From: CAINVV01 sp031432175
GTDB taxonomy: Bacteria; Bacteroidota; Bacteroidia; Bacteroidales; Prolixibacteraceae
Assembly: GCA_964358545.1 (NCBI GenBank)
Contig: CAYHQN010000004.1
Location: 19,003-83,002 of the forward strand
Length of the DNA stretch: 64,000 bases
Reading direction: 5' to 3'
The notes beneath the pieces are model-generated. The model did no database searches. It worked only from the letters and a program-made list of their open reading frames with translations, and had not been told where the DNA came from. Shown one piece after another: positions 8,343 to 17,434 of the stretch. Position 1 is the first letter of the stretch. Every line of letters starts with the position of its first letter. The translations under genes and the position numbers were made by a program.

Positions 8343-9863
8343 CTACCTCCCTGCCAGCGCATACCACGAACTATTCTCCTGGTAATCTTCAATCAGCGTA
8401 GTCTTATCTGAATAATTCAGGTGTCCGATCAAAGCTGTCACCTCTTTCTTTAAGGTAGCCAAACTGTTCTCAATCAGATCAGAACGGAAACCCTTTTCCC
8501 CCAAATCAACTACCTTCTCCATGGATATAATTCTGGATATGGCCTGACCCAGTTCGACCATCTTGCGTTGTGGCAACTCATAATCAAGATTAAAATTCAG
8601 AAGCTCCTTGAAATAATCAGTAGCCTTCTGGGTCAAATCGTTGGTACTTAAAAATTTAAACAAATTAGACTCCTTGGCTTGTTTCATTTGTTTGACCACT
8701 GCATCTGAGATCTGTGAATAGAGCATGTCGTTGGATCCTTCAAAAATCTGAAACGGACGGCTGTCGGTAATGCCCCTTCCTCCGATATGACTCAGCCTGT
8801 ATGCTTTCGCCCCAACCAGTTGTACCAACGACTGGGCTGCATTTTGCATCAGATCGGTGATATAACTCTTTACGGCATTGGCTTCTACCCCACTCGTGGA
8901 AAGATCATTCCCAATACCTGCTTTTTCACAACTGCTGGCACACATGGCAGAAGCAACAGTGAAAGAAGATTGCAGATCTGTCAGACGAAGCTGTACCTGG
9001 TCGTATGCCAATAACCTTTTACCTGAGACTGACCTTTCCCTGGTGTGGGCCAGCGCTTCGTCAAGCATCCGCTGGATAAAACCATGCGCCATACCTGGAA
9101 ACTGCAGGCGGCTACGGTGCAAAAGGTCTAAAAGTAACTTGATGCCTGTTGAATGGGGTTGCAGCCGATGAAGATGCGGTACTTCCACATCGATACGGTT
9201 ACGACCGTAGGGTATCTGGTAAAGTCCGAGGTTGTCGAAGAACTCTTCTACCACAATTTGCTGGCCATTCTGGTTGACATCACACAGGAAAAAGTCAATG
9301 TCACGTTTCAGCTCCCCGCTTTTCATCTGCTCTCTTGCTGTCAATAGCCAGAAATCGGCCCATCCGGTTAATCCGGCCCAGTGTTTGGTACCCTTGATGT
9401 TGTAAAAATCCCCCTCCGAAGTAAATGAAGTCTGCATGTTGAGCGCATCGCTTCCATGACCTGGCTCGGTTATCATCAATCCACCCATGTTCTGTGCCGT
9501 CATGAACCGCTCAAAGACAGACTTTTTGGCCTCCTCAGATCCATATTTTGCCAATGGCTGAAGGAATAGCGCCGAATTAATCCCCAAAGTCAGCGACAGC
9601 GCCAATGATTCGTAAGAAGCAGCAGAAAGCAATGCAAGTATCTCATCCACTTTACCACCTCTTCCTCCATACTCTTCCGGAATATTCACAGACAACGGGT
9701 TACCCGACATCACCTCTCTCATCACGAAAGGCGGCATACCCCTGTTTGTACTTAACTGGTCAATGTCTGCCCGCACGCGGTAGGCATGTGTACTTCTTGA
9801 ACGAAAATCTTCTAAAAAAATGTCAAAAGGTATTTTTTGATTTGACAAAGGGTTACTTTCCAT
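8343..9863 (-). CDS. Acyl-CoA dehydrogenase family protein
   Basis: 506 residues, an FAD enzyme of fatty acid or amino acid catabolism that introduces a double bond into acyl-CoA. An N-terminal helical domain contains VNIPEEYGGRGGKVDEIL (the IPEEYGG hallmark), the middle beta-domain starts at GGLMITEPGHGSDALNMQTS, and the C-terminal helical domain includes GGRGITDSRPFQIFEGSNDM, where the Glu of FEG lies at the usual catalytic/contact site. Longer than the ~380-residue classical enzymes because of a C-terminal extension of about 100 residues. The 3' end touches a minisatellite. No electron-transfer flavoprotein gene is nearby, so chain length specificity and partner are unknown. Confidence 0.88.
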   Translation of the reverse strand: MESNPLSNQKIPFDIFLEDFRSRSTHAYRVRADIDQLSTNRGMPPFVMREVMSGNPLSVNIPEEYGGRGGKVDEILALLSAASYESLALSLTLGINSALFLQPLAKYGSEEAKKSVFERFMTAQNMGGLMITEPGHGSDALNMQTSFTSEGDFYNIKGTKHWAGLTGWADFWLLTAREQMKSGELKRDIDFFLCDVNQNGQQIVVEEFFDNLGLYQIPYGRNRIDVEVPHLHRLQPHSTGIKLLLDLLHRSRLQFPGMAHGFIQRMLDEALAHTRERSVSGKRLLAYDQVQLRLTDLQSSFTVASAMCASSCEKAGIGNDLSTSGVEANAVKSYITDLMQNAAQSLVQLVGAKAYRLSHIGGRGITDSRPFQIFEGSNDMLYSQISDAVVKQMKQAKESNLFKFLSTNDLTQKATDYFKELLNFNLDYELPQRKMVELGQAISRIISMEKVVDLGEKGFRSDLIENSLATLKKEVTALIGHLNYSDKTTLIEDYQENSSWYALAGR

Positions 9864-9959
9864 GATTGCAATTATTTATAAGTTGAACGTCAATTTTGAT
9901 GTTATGTTGCAAAAAAAAACGCTATTTTTAAAGAAAATTTCTAATCATTATCTTAAACC

Positions 9960-11291
9960 ATGTCAGAAAACAGAAAGAAAAGTCTCAGTCGTCGTTCTTT
10001 TTTCGGAACCTCGATGATGGGTGCAGCTGGCGTTGCCTTCCTGCCCGGTTTGGTAACCAGCTGTGAAACAAAGCCAGTAGCTCCAGCTGCTGATATTCGT
10101 CTTGGTTTCATCGGGATGGGCAGGCAATCCATGTTCTTGCTGAACGGATTCTTGCAAATACCCGGAGTTCAGGTAATTGCCGGGTGCGATGTGTATGGTA
10201 TCAAACGCAAAAGATTCGAGAAGAGGGTAACCGACTTCTATGCCAAAGCAGGCAATAAAGTAAAAATTGAAACCTGCGAAAAATTTGAGGATTTGCTCAA
10301 AAATCCAACCATAAACGCTGTTGTCATAGCCGTTCCCGACCACTCACATGCCAGGATTGCCATTGCCGCATTGAAGGCAGGCAAGGATGTTTATCTGGAA
10401 AAACCTATGACCTTTACTATCAAAGAGGGTCAGGAGTTGGTAAAATGTGTCAGGGAAAACAACCGCATTTTGGGTATTGGTAGTCAGCAGAGATCGGATC
10501 CAAATTTCCAGCATGCCATCCAACTCGTTCAATCCGGAGCCATCGGTACCATCGAGAAGGTAAATGCCTATGTTGGGGCTCCGCCAAAGCCATATGATCT
10601 TCCTGAAGAGACGGTTCCCGAAGATTTGAACTGGGACTTGTGGTTAGGTTCACTGACTGCCAAAATTCATTACAACCACGAACTGGATCCGCCAATCAAA
10701 CTGGATCCAGTTGAAGACGAAACCATCTGGGGCGCATGGCGCTGGTACACAGAGATGGGTGGAGGTTTCACCACCGACTGGGGCGCCCATATGTTCGACA
10801 TTGCACAATGGGGACTTGGCATGGACAGGAACGGACCGGTTGAAGCCTCTCCTATCGGTGATGGCACTGAATACATGAGTTTCAAATATGCCAACGGTGT
10901 AGTGATGACCTCTGAGCCATTCGACGAGAAGAAAACCAAAGGGGTGAAATTTTGGGGCAAAACAGGATGGATCGAGGTTTCGCGCGGTTATTTCAATGCA
11001 TCTGATGCAAAACTGATGCCCGAGAAAAAGGAAGAAGCATCAGGTCCTTATGAAACCAAGATTCCTCACCAGGTGAATTTTGTTGAAGCAGTACGTGCCC
11101 ACAAAGATCCGGTCGTTCCCGTCGAGATTGGCCACAGCAGCTGCACAGTTTGCACACTTGGCAACATCGCCTGTCAACTGAAGAGAACTGTCAAATGGGA
11201 TCCTGCCAAACAGGTTTTCATCGACGATACCGATGGTGCAGCCACCAAGATGATGCACTACCAATACCGTCAAGGATATTCACTACTCTAA
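9960..11291 (+). CDS. Tat-exported Gfo/Idh/MocA-family oxidoreductase (possible lipoprotein)
   Basis: 443 residues. The N-terminus carries a twin-arginine signal (SLSRRSFFGTSMMGAAGV) ending in LVTSC, so the folded protein is probably exported by Tat and perhaps lipidated. A Rossmann fold follows (IRLGFIGMGRQSMFLL) with the family signature DVYLEKPMTFT and a C-terminal alpha/beta domain (GGGFTTDWGAHMFDIAQWG). Such proteins oxidise or epimerise sugars with NAD(P); related Tat-exported members include the GH109 glycosidases, which use the same cofactor hydrolytically. The gene stands alone with a terminator behind it, so the substrate is not indicated. Confidence 0.88.
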   Translation: MSENRKKSLSRRSFFGTSMMGAAGVAFLPGLVTSCETKPVAPAADIRLGFIGMGRQSMFLLNGFLQIPGVQVIAGCDVYGIKRKRFEKRVTDFYAKAGNKVKIETCEKFEDLLKNPTINAVVIAVPDHSHARIAIAALKAGKDVYLEKPMTFTIKEGQELVKCVRENNRILGIGSQQRSDPNFQHAIQLVQSGAIGTIEKVNAYVGAPPKPYDLPEETVPEDLNWDLWLGSLTAKIHYNHELDPPIKLDPVEDETIWGAWRWYTEMGGGFTTDWGAHMFDIAQWGLGMDRNGPVEASPIGDGTEYMSFKYANGVVMTSEPFDEKKTKGVKFWGKTGWIEVSRGYFNASDAKLMPEKKEEASGPYETKIPHQVNFVEAVRAHKDPVVPVEIGHSSCTVCTLGNIACQLKRTVKWDPAKQVFIDDTDGAATKMMHYQYRQGYSLL

Positions 11292-11298
11292 AATAAGA

Positions 11299-11326
11299 AA
11301 GGCTCTGCTAGGAGCCTTCTTCTTTT
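11299..11326 (+). terminator. Rho-independent terminator of the Gfo/Idh/MocA gene
   Basis: Stem AAGGCTC (11299-11305) / GAGCCTT (11312-11318), 6-nt loop, followed by CTTCTTTT. Confidence 0.75.
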
Positions 11327-11330
11327 GAAA

Positions 11331-11383
11331 AAGTTATGAGTGATAAGTTATGAGTTAGCGGATTCACTCATAACTCATAACTC
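11331..11383. repeat. AGTTATGAG-type inverted repeat array 1
   Basis: Left arm AAGTTATGAGTGATAAGTTATGAG (two direct copies of the AAGTTATGAG unit) is complementary to the right arm ACTCATAACTCATAACTC. The right arm adjoins the TAG stop of korB on the minus strand. The two genes here are convergent. Confidence 0.9.
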
Positions 11384-12399
11384 TATTCCACCGTCCAGGT
11401 GTTTCCGCTGGACAATAGCTGATCCACACATGTGATTTTTGATTTTGCTTTTGCTTCCGCAATCTGAGCCTCCATCGCCTCGTTGTAAACTTTTGAAGGT
11501 ACTGCACGGATAACCCCCATTGCAACAGGGAAGTCCGGCAGTTTCATGCTAATGAGCGACTGGTGCAGGAATCCATCCTGATCGCTTGCGTCATGAACCA
11601 GAATATCTTCCGGTTTTGCGCCACCTTCACCCAATTGCACCACCCTGAGTTTTCCCTTTTCAAAAACGATCCCTTTGTCGCGGTTGTTTCCGAAGATCAT
11701 TGGTTCACCATGTTTCAGGAAAATCTGGTGCTCCTCCCTTGTTTTTGGATCAGAGATCGCTTCGTGGATACCATCGTTAAAGATCACGCAGTTTTGAAGG
11801 ACTTCGACTACTGATGTTCCTTTGAATCTGGCAGCCTCCTCAAATACCTCCTGTGAATGTTTCAGGTTGTTGTCGACGCAGCGTGCAAAAAAGGAACCAC
11901 CTGCTCCAAGGACCAGCCTTCCGGGTACGAAAGGATCTTCGATCGTTCCCATCGGAGAGGTCTTGGTGACAAAACCACGATCGGTAGTGGGCGAATATTG
12001 ACCTTTGGTTAATCCGTAGATCTTGTTGTTAAAGAGGATGATATTGATATCAATGTTTCTTCTGATCACATGAATGAAGTGGTTTCCGCCAATGGCCAGG
12101 GCATCACCGTCGCCGGTAATCTCCCATACAGTCAGTTTGGGATTGGCACATTTTACTCCGGAGGCAATCGCAGCAGCCCGACCATGTATGGTATGGAAAC
12201 CATAGGTGCTCATGTAATAGGGGAAACGGGAAGAACACCCGATTCCGGAGATAACGGCGAAATCTTCGTGACGTACGCCAAGATTTGCCATCGCCTTCTG
12301 GACGGCATTCAAAACGGCATGGTCGCCACATCCGGGACACCACCTTACTTCGTTTTCGCTCTTGAAATCTTTGAGCGTATAATTTAATGTTTCCAGCAT
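11383..12399 (-). CDS. korB: 2-oxoacid:ferredoxin oxidoreductase, beta (TPP-binding) subunit
   Basis: 338 residues, second gene of korAB with a gap of 2 bp. Shows the Fe-S Cys motif RWCPGCGDHAVL near the N-terminus and the thiamine-diphosphate/Mg motif ITGDGDALAIGG...NIILFNNKIYG. With KorA it converts a 2-oxoacid, most likely 2-oxoglutarate, and CoA to succinyl-CoA using ferredoxin, a reaction of the anaerobic or reductive TCA pathway. The two-subunit arrangement (gamma fused to alpha) is the usual Bacteroidota form. Substrate choice between 2-oxoglutarate and other oxoacids is inference from the family. Confidence 0.9.
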   Translation of the reverse strand: MLETLNYTLKDFKSENEVRWCPGCGDHAVLNAVQKAMANLGVRHEDFAVISGIGCSSRFPYYMSTYGFHTIHGRAAAIASGVKCANPKLTVWEITGDGDALAIGGNHFIHVIRRNIDINIILFNNKIYGLTKGQYSPTTDRGFVTKTSPMGTIEDPFVPGRLVLGAGGSFFARCVDNNLKHSQEVFEEAARFKGTSVVEVLQNCVIFNDGIHEAISDPKTREEHQIFLKHGEPMIFGNNRDKGIVFEKGKLRVVQLGEGGAKPEDILVHDASDQDGFLHQSLISMKLPDFPVAMGVIRAVPSKVYNEAMEAQIAEAKAKSKITCVDQLLSSGNTWTVE

Positions 12400-12401
12400 G
12401 G

Positions 12402-14243
12402 TTATTCCTCTATGAGTTTTATGAATTGATCAGAAAGTTCCTGGATGGTAAAGGGAAGTCCCTGAATTTTGTTGAATTGATGGTATTTATAATCCGGCAA
12501 TTTGTCGCGCAGATATCCCACAAACTGACCGAGGTTTAGTTCGCAGACGATAATTTTATCAAATTTCGAAAAGACTTCGGCCGTATTGGAAGGAAGCGGT
12601 TTGATGTAATTGAAATGGGCCAGGCTCACTTTTGTTCCTTTCGACTGTAACTCCCTGACGGCGGTATCCAGGTGACCCAGGGTTCCTCCCCAACCAACCA
12701 CCAAAAGTTTGCCGGAGTTCTCTCCTACCACTTCGACCTGAGGGATCATATCAACCACTGCCTCCACCTTGTCTCTCCTGATTTCACACATCAGCTGATG
12801 ATTGGCAGGATCATGACTTACATTACCGGCCGCATCCTTCTCGAGTCCGCCAATCCGGTGTTGGAAACCGTCCATACCCGGGAAGGCCCACTCACGAGCC
12901 ATTGTTTTTGGATCACGTTGGTATGGTTTGAATTTGGAGGCATCCCTGGCAATTCGCAGCGTGATGGAAGGCAATTCAGCCATCGTCGGAACCTTCCATG
13001 GTTCCGTTCCGTTTCCTAGAAAGCCGTCTGTGAGCAGCACCACAGGTACCATTCTTTCCAAAGCAATTTTTGCCGACATATAGGCATAGTGGAAACAGTC
13101 GGAGGGAGTAGAAGCTGCAACTACGACAACAGGGCTCTCTCCGTTTCTGCCATAGAGTGTTTGTAAAAGGTCGGCTTGTTCTGTTTTGGTAGGAAGACCT
13201 GTTGAAGGACCACCACGCTGAACATTTACCACCACCAGTGGCAACTCCGCGATCACGCCCAATCCCAATGCCTCGGATTTTAATGCAAAACCCGGGCCTG
13301 AAGTGGAAGTAACGGCCAAATCACCGGCAAAAGCCGCACCTATAGATGTACAGATTCCGGCGATCTCATCTTCGGCCTGGAAACTTTTTACACCCAGATC
13401 TTTTCGTTCGGCAAGGGCCTGTAATACTTCAGTAGCAGGCGTAATAGGATACGAACCAATAAAAAGTTCCAATCCTGCTTTCTCCGCTGCAGCCAACAAA
13501 CCCCAGGCTGTGGCCAGGTTTCCGTTGACGTTTCGATAGAGTCCTTTTTCAATCGGGGCGGGATGGACAACATATCTGGGAGTCATGTGCTGCAGGTTCC
13601 ATGCGTAATTGTAACCTGCACGCAGCACCCTCAGGTTGGATTCGAGAACCAACTCCTTTTTACCGAACTTCTTGGTGATGTAATTTTCAATGTAATCCAG
13701 CGGACGGCTGAATACCCAGCAAATTAGCCCCAATGCGAACATGTTCTTGCTGCGCAGAATACTTTTGTTGTCAATTTCAAGGTCTTTCAGCGCCTCCCTG
13801 GTAAGCTGGGTAATAGGTACCGGAACTTTGTTAAAATCGATCAGGTTCAATTCTGTAAATGGATCTTCGGTAACGAATTTAGCCTTTTCGAAATTCTTTT
13901 GGTTGAAGCTGTCCGAATCATAAAAAATTGTTCCTCCAGGCATCATGAATTTGGCATTGGCCTTCACTGCGGCAGGGTTCATAGCCACCAAAACGTGGGC
14001 CAAATCACCAGGTGTACTAATCTTTTTATTTCCAAACTGGATCTGAAAACCGGATACACCTGCAACTGTTCCCTGGGGTGCACGTATTTCTGAAGGATAA
14101 TCGGGGAAGGTTGAAATGTCGTTTCCCAACAGGGAGGTTGTATCGGAAAACAGTGTCCCGGTGAGCTGCATGCCGTCACCTGAATCGCCAGAAAACCTAA
14201 TCGACACCTCTTCAAGTTCAATCACTTTTGTTTCAATTGACAT
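12402..14243 (-). CDS. korA: 2-oxoacid:ferredoxin oxidoreductase, fused gamma-alpha subunit
   Basis: Start set at ATG 14243 (MSIETKVIELEE); the longer frame would need a TTG at 14252. 613 residues. The N-terminal ~190 residues form the gamma domain (VSIRFSGDSGDGMQLTGTLF), followed by the alpha pyrimidine-binding domain (TPRYVVHPAPIEKGLYRNVN, FIGSYPITPATEVLQALAE, AVTSTSGPGFALKSEALGLG) and a C-terminal transketolase-like domain (GENSGKLLVVGWGGTLGH). It pairs with KorB to form the TPP and Fe-S enzyme. It is divergent from the carbonic anhydrase gene with only 56 bp between starts, so the two promoters must overlap. Confidence 0.92.
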   Translation of the reverse strand: MSIETKVIELEEVSIRFSGDSGDGMQLTGTLFSDTTSLLGNDISTFPDYPSEIRAPQGTVAGVSGFQIQFGNKKISTPGDLAHVLVAMNPAAVKANAKFMMPGGTIFYDSDSFNQKNFEKAKFVTEDPFTELNLIDFNKVPVPITQLTREALKDLEIDNKSILRSKNMFALGLICWVFSRPLDYIENYITKKFGKKELVLESNLRVLRAGYNYAWNLQHMTPRYVVHPAPIEKGLYRNVNGNLATAWGLLAAAEKAGLELFIGSYPITPATEVLQALAERKDLGVKSFQAEDEIAGICTSIGAAFAGDLAVTSTSGPGFALKSEALGLGVIAELPLVVVNVQRGGPSTGLPTKTEQADLLQTLYGRNGESPVVVVAASTPSDCFHYAYMSAKIALERMVPVVLLTDGFLGNGTEPWKVPTMAELPSITLRIARDASKFKPYQRDPKTMAREWAFPGMDGFQHRIGGLEKDAAGNVSHDPANHQLMCEIRRDKVEAVVDMIPQVEVVGENSGKLLVVGWGGTLGHLDTAVRELQSKGTKVSLAHFNYIKPLPSNTAEVFSKFDKIIVCELNLGQFVGYLRDKLPDYKYHQFNKIQGLPFTIQELSDQFIKLIEE

Positions 14244-14299
14244 ATGGTTCAAATAAATATTTGCTATTTTTGATCCACAAATTTAAGCTTTTTTGGAAA

Positions 14300-14818
14300 A
14301 TGGCCATCATAAAAACATTGCGCGGGAGAACACCTGTTTTTGGCAAAAACTGTTTCCTCGCCGAAAACGCTGTAGTGATTGGAGACACTGTACTTGGCGA
14401 TAATTGCAGCGTCTGGTTTGGGGTCGTTTTACGTGGAGATGTCAACTACATCAAAATCGGAGACAACGTAAATATCCAGGACAATGCCGTTATTCACGGT
14501 ACTTTTGAAAAATGCGCCACAAACATCGGCAACAACGTATCCATAGCTCACGGGGCCATTGTACATGGATGCACCATCCATGACAATGTGCTGATTGGAA
14601 TGAATGCCGTTGTGCTGGATGATGCCGTTATTCAAAGTAACTCCATCGTTGCCGCAGGTGCGGTGGTTACCAAAGGTACCATTGTAGAATCCGGCGCCAT
14701 CTTTGCCGGATCCCCGGCAAAAAAAATCAAGGAGATCAGCATCGAACTGATCGAAGGTGAGATCAACCGGATTGCCAATAACTACCAAACTTACTCATCA
14801 TGGTACAAGGAGTTATGA
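14300..14818 (+). CDS. Gamma-class carbonic anhydrase / hexapeptide transferase family protein
   Basis: Start set at ATG 14300 (MAIIKTLRGRTPVFGKN) since the upstream extension to 14228 overlaps korA and is unlike the family. 172 residues of left-handed beta-helix hexapeptide repeats. Three His typical of the gamma-CA zinc site are visible: AVIHGTFEK and VSIAHGAIVHGC. Such proteins hydrate CO2 or, when inactive, serve as acyltransferase-like scaffolds. The last codons GAG TTA TGA lie within the first unit of an AGTTATGAG repeat array. Confidence 0.82.
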   Translation: MAIIKTLRGRTPVFGKNCFLAENAVVIGDTVLGDNCSVWFGVVLRGDVNYIKIGDNVNIQDNAVIHGTFEKCATNIGNNVSIAHGAIVHGCTIHDNVLIGMNAVVLDDAVIQSNSIVAAGAVVTKGTIVESGAIFAGSPAKKIKEISIELIEGEINRIANNYQTYSSWYKEL

Positions 14819-14887
14819 GTTATAAGTTATGAGTTATGCGAGATTCATAACTCATAATTAATAACTCATAACTCATAACTCCTAACT
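14810..14887. repeat. AGTTATGAG-type inverted repeat array 2
   Basis: Direct units of AGTTATGAGTTATA on the left (14810-14836) face inverted units ACTCATAACTCATAA on the right (14845-14887). The array includes the stop codon of the carbonic anhydrase gene. Confidence 0.9.
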
Positions 14888-14929
14888 TTTTTCATTAATT
14901 TGCATCCCAACTAACAAATACAAATATTT

Positions 14930-16207
14930 ATGTCGAAACCTACTTCTGCAGGAGCTCAATCGAAAGGTTCCAATCTGATCCCGATGGTCATCATCGCGGT
15001 ACTATTTTTCATTTTTGGCTTTGTCACCTGGCTCAATGGCATTTTGATCCCATACCTTAAAATTGCCTGCCAACTAACCAACTTCCAGGCCATGTTCGTC
15101 GCCTTTGCATTTTACATCGCCTATTTCGTGATGGGACTACCATCCTCCTGGGTATTAAAGAAAACAGGTTTTAAAAATGGAATGACAGTTGGCCTTTGGG
15201 TGATGGCCCTTGGAACACTTTTGTTTATCCCAGCAGCAATGACCCGTACCTACAGCCTTTTTCTTACTGGCCTCTTCGTTGCAGGTACTGGTATGACTAT
15301 TCTACAAACGGCTGTTAACCCTTATGTTACCATCTTAGGTCCCCGGGAAAGCGCTGCCAAACGGATCAGCATCATGGGTATCTGCAACAAAATGGCGGGT
15401 GCGATTGCCCCATTAATCCTGGCTTACTATATTCTAAATGACGGCGATTCGTTTGTAGCAAGTTTGGCCCAGATGGACGAATCTGCCAAAGCTATTGCAT
15501 TAAACGGATTGGCACACAGGGTTATAGGCCCCTATATCGTAATGACTGCCATTTTCTTCCTCCTCGGTATCGGCGTTCGTTATTCACCGCTACCGGAAAT
15601 CGAAGCAGAAAGTGAAGATGAGATGGAAGCGAACGGTTCCGGTTCAAAAACCAGTATCTGGCAATTTCCCCACCTGATCCTGGGCGTTCTCACACTTTTC
15701 TTCTATGTAGGCGCAGAGGTCATCGCAGGTGATACCATCATCCGGTATGGGATGTCTCTGGGTATAGAGATCTCCAAAGCAAAAGTATTTACCTCCTATA
15801 CCCTGGTATCCATGACAGCAGGTTACATTCTGGGAATTATCCTTATTCCTAAAGTGATTTCACAGCGTATAGCGCTTATGTGGTGCGGAATTCTCGGAAT
15901 TATTTTTCTGTTGGGGGCAGTATTTACATCAGGGTTAACATCAGTCTTCTTTATTGCTATTTTGGGATTTGCCAATGCACTGGTATGGCCTGCCATCTGG
16001 CCGCTTGCCATCCACAACCTTGGAAAATTCATCAAAACGGGCTCTGCCATGCTGATTATGGCCATCCTCGGCGGTGCACTGCTTCCGCTCCTTTGGGGAA
16101 AACTTTCTGACATATATGGTTCCCAACACGCATATCTGGTCTTGTTACCCAGCTATTTCCTGTTTATCTATTATTCTATCTGGGGGTACAAGAAGAAGAA
16201 TTGGTAA
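14930..16207 (+). CDS. Sugar MFS transporter (FucP/GluP-type)
   Basis: 425 residues with about 12 hydrophobic membrane segments. The N-terminal MVIIAVLFFIFGFVTWLNG and GMTILQTAVNPYVTILGP are characteristic of the fucose/glucose/galactose proton symporters of this MFS branch. It would bring a hexose or N-acetylhexosamine across the inner membrane. It precedes a nucleotidyltransferase and a sugar-kinase-like gene in the same direction, which together suggest uptake, 1-phosphorylation and nucleotide activation of one sugar. The exact sugar is not visible. Confidence 0.88.
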   Translation: MSKPTSAGAQSKGSNLIPMVIIAVLFFIFGFVTWLNGILIPYLKIACQLTNFQAMFVAFAFYIAYFVMGLPSSWVLKKTGFKNGMTVGLWVMALGTLLFIPAAMTRTYSLFLTGLFVAGTGMTILQTAVNPYVTILGPRESAAKRISIMGICNKMAGAIAPLILAYYILNDGDSFVASLAQMDESAKAIALNGLAHRVIGPYIVMTAIFFLLGIGVRYSPLPEIEAESEDEMEANGSGSKTSIWQFPHLILGVLTLFFYVGAEVIAGDTIIRYGMSLGIEISKAKVFTSYTLVSMTAGYILGIILIPKVISQRIALMWCGILGIIFLLGAVFTSGLTSVFFIAILGFANALVWPAIWPLAIHNLGKFIKTGSAMLIMAILGGALLPLLWGKLSDIYGSQHAYLVLLPSYFLFIYYSIWGYKKKNW

Positions 16208-16212
16208 AAAAA

Positions 16213-16280
16213 TAGTTATGAGTTATAAGTTATGAGTGATTTGGATTCACTCATAACTCATAACTTATAACTCATAACTC
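16213..16280. repeat. AGTTATGAG-type inverted repeat array 3
   Basis: Left arm TAGTTATGAGTTATAAGTTA and following GTGA are complementary to the right arm TCACTCATAACTC..., 6-nt loop. It begins 5 bp after the MFS stop and ends 6 bp before the next start codon, so a transcript through it would fold into a long stem. Confidence 0.92.
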
Positions 16281-16286
16281 AAATAA

Positions 16287-17183
16287 ATGAAGCCCACTTT
16301 AGTTATTCTAGCTGCCGGAATGGGTAGCCGTTATGGAGGATTAAAACAACTGGACGAAGTTGGTCCCAACGGGGAAGCGATCATCGATTACTCACTCTAC
16401 GACGCCATTCGTGCCGGTTTTGGAAAGGTTGTTTTTGTCATCCGTCACGATTTTGAAGCTGCCTTCAAAGAGCGTTTCGATCCAAAATTAAAAGGACGAA
16501 TAGCTGTTGAATATGTCTACCAGGCATTGGATAAACTACCGGCCGGTTTTACCCTGTCGCCGGAAAGGCAAAAACCCTGGGGAACAGCTCATGCCCTGCT
16601 AATGGCCGATGGAGTGGCCAACGAACCGCTGGCAGTTATCAACGCAGATGATTTTTATGGCGGAAAAGCCTACTTCGCCATGGCCAATTTCCTTGTATCA
16701 TCCAACGATCCAGGCGAATATGCAATGGTGGGCTATAATGTTGAAAATACCCTTTCCGACCATGGGACCGTTTCGCGAGGTGTTTGCGCAACCGATGCGC
16801 ATGGCTATCTGACAACTGTAGTAGAGCGTACGAAGATCAAAGGTGAGCCGGATGGCATCTTCTATTACGAGGAGGATGGACGTCACCAACTTGGTCCCAG
16901 GAGTCCGGTTTCCATGAATTTCTGGGGATTGAAACCAAATGTATTTGGATACATCAGGGAAGGATTTTCTCAATTTTTGAAGGATCATGGTCATGAACTC
17001 AAATCAGAATATTACATACCGTTGCTGATCAACGACAACATTGTCAACGGCAACATCAAGACCAAGGTCATCGAATGTGATTCTCCCTGGTTTGGAGTTA
17101 CTTACATCGAGGATAAACCGATTGTCAAAGGAAGAATCGCGCAGTTGATTGAGGATGGGGTGTATCCGGAGAAACTGTGGTGA
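16287..17183 (+). CDS. NDP-sugar pyrophosphorylase-type nucleotidyltransferase
   Basis: 298 residues. N-terminal nucleotide-binding signature VILAAGMGSRYGGLKQLDEV (G-x-G-S-R followed by K), and the metal-binding VINADDFYGG. It transfers a nucleotidyl group to a sugar 1-phosphate. Lies between the MFS permease and the kinase-like gene, so it probably activates the sugar 1-phosphate that kinase makes. The C-terminal ~60 residues lack a clear hexapeptide domain. Nucleotide and sugar preferences cannot be read. Confidence 0.85.
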   Translation: MKPTLVILAAGMGSRYGGLKQLDEVGPNGEAIIDYSLYDAIRAGFGKVVFVIRHDFEAAFKERFDPKLKGRIAVEYVYQALDKLPAGFTLSPERQKPWGTAHALLMADGVANEPLAVINADDFYGGKAYFAMANFLVSSNDPGEYAMVGYNVENTLSDHGTVSRGVCATDAHGYLTTVVERTKIKGEPDGIFYYEEDGRHQLGPRSPVSMNFWGLKPNVFGYIREGFSQFLKDHGHELKSEYYIPLLINDNIVNGNIKTKVIECDSPWFGVTYIEDKPIVKGRIAQLIEDGVYPEKLW

Positions 17184-17203
17184 AAATCAGGCTAGAAATG
17201 CAG

Positions 17204-17377
17204 CAGATTGCTTCGCTCCGCTCGCAATGACGGATCATTTTTCTGGAGGTGAGGGTAGAGAGAAGGAGGCGGTTGGCGATTCTGTTATTACCAAAACTGA
17301 TGCCCCGCCTCCTTCTCTCTACCCTCACAAAACCAACAGCCTACCGTCATTGCGAGGAGGAACGACGAAGCAATCTA
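17204..17377. repeat. Nested two-shell palindrome between nucleotidyltransferase and kinase
   Basis: Outer shell: CAGATTGCTTCG...CTCGCAATGACGG (17204-17233) is complementary to CCGTCATTGCGAG...CGAAGCAATCT (17344-17375). Inner shell: 17249-17272 (GTGAGGGTAGAGAGAAGG...) is perfectly complementary over 24 bp to 17305-17328. The outer motif GATTGCTTCG/CGCAATGACG recurs at 18739-18792. Confidence 0.9.
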
Positions 17378-17434
17378 CTGATAATCAGCCAAGTCTTGAT
17401 GGGTTAAAATATCAAATAATCAATACCTTACAGA

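Noticed and set aside
8181..8411. 76-codon plus-strand frame rich in Pro, Ser and His
   Set aside because: It is the translation of the 9/27-bp minisatellite and runs into the acyl-CoA dehydrogenase gene on the other strand.
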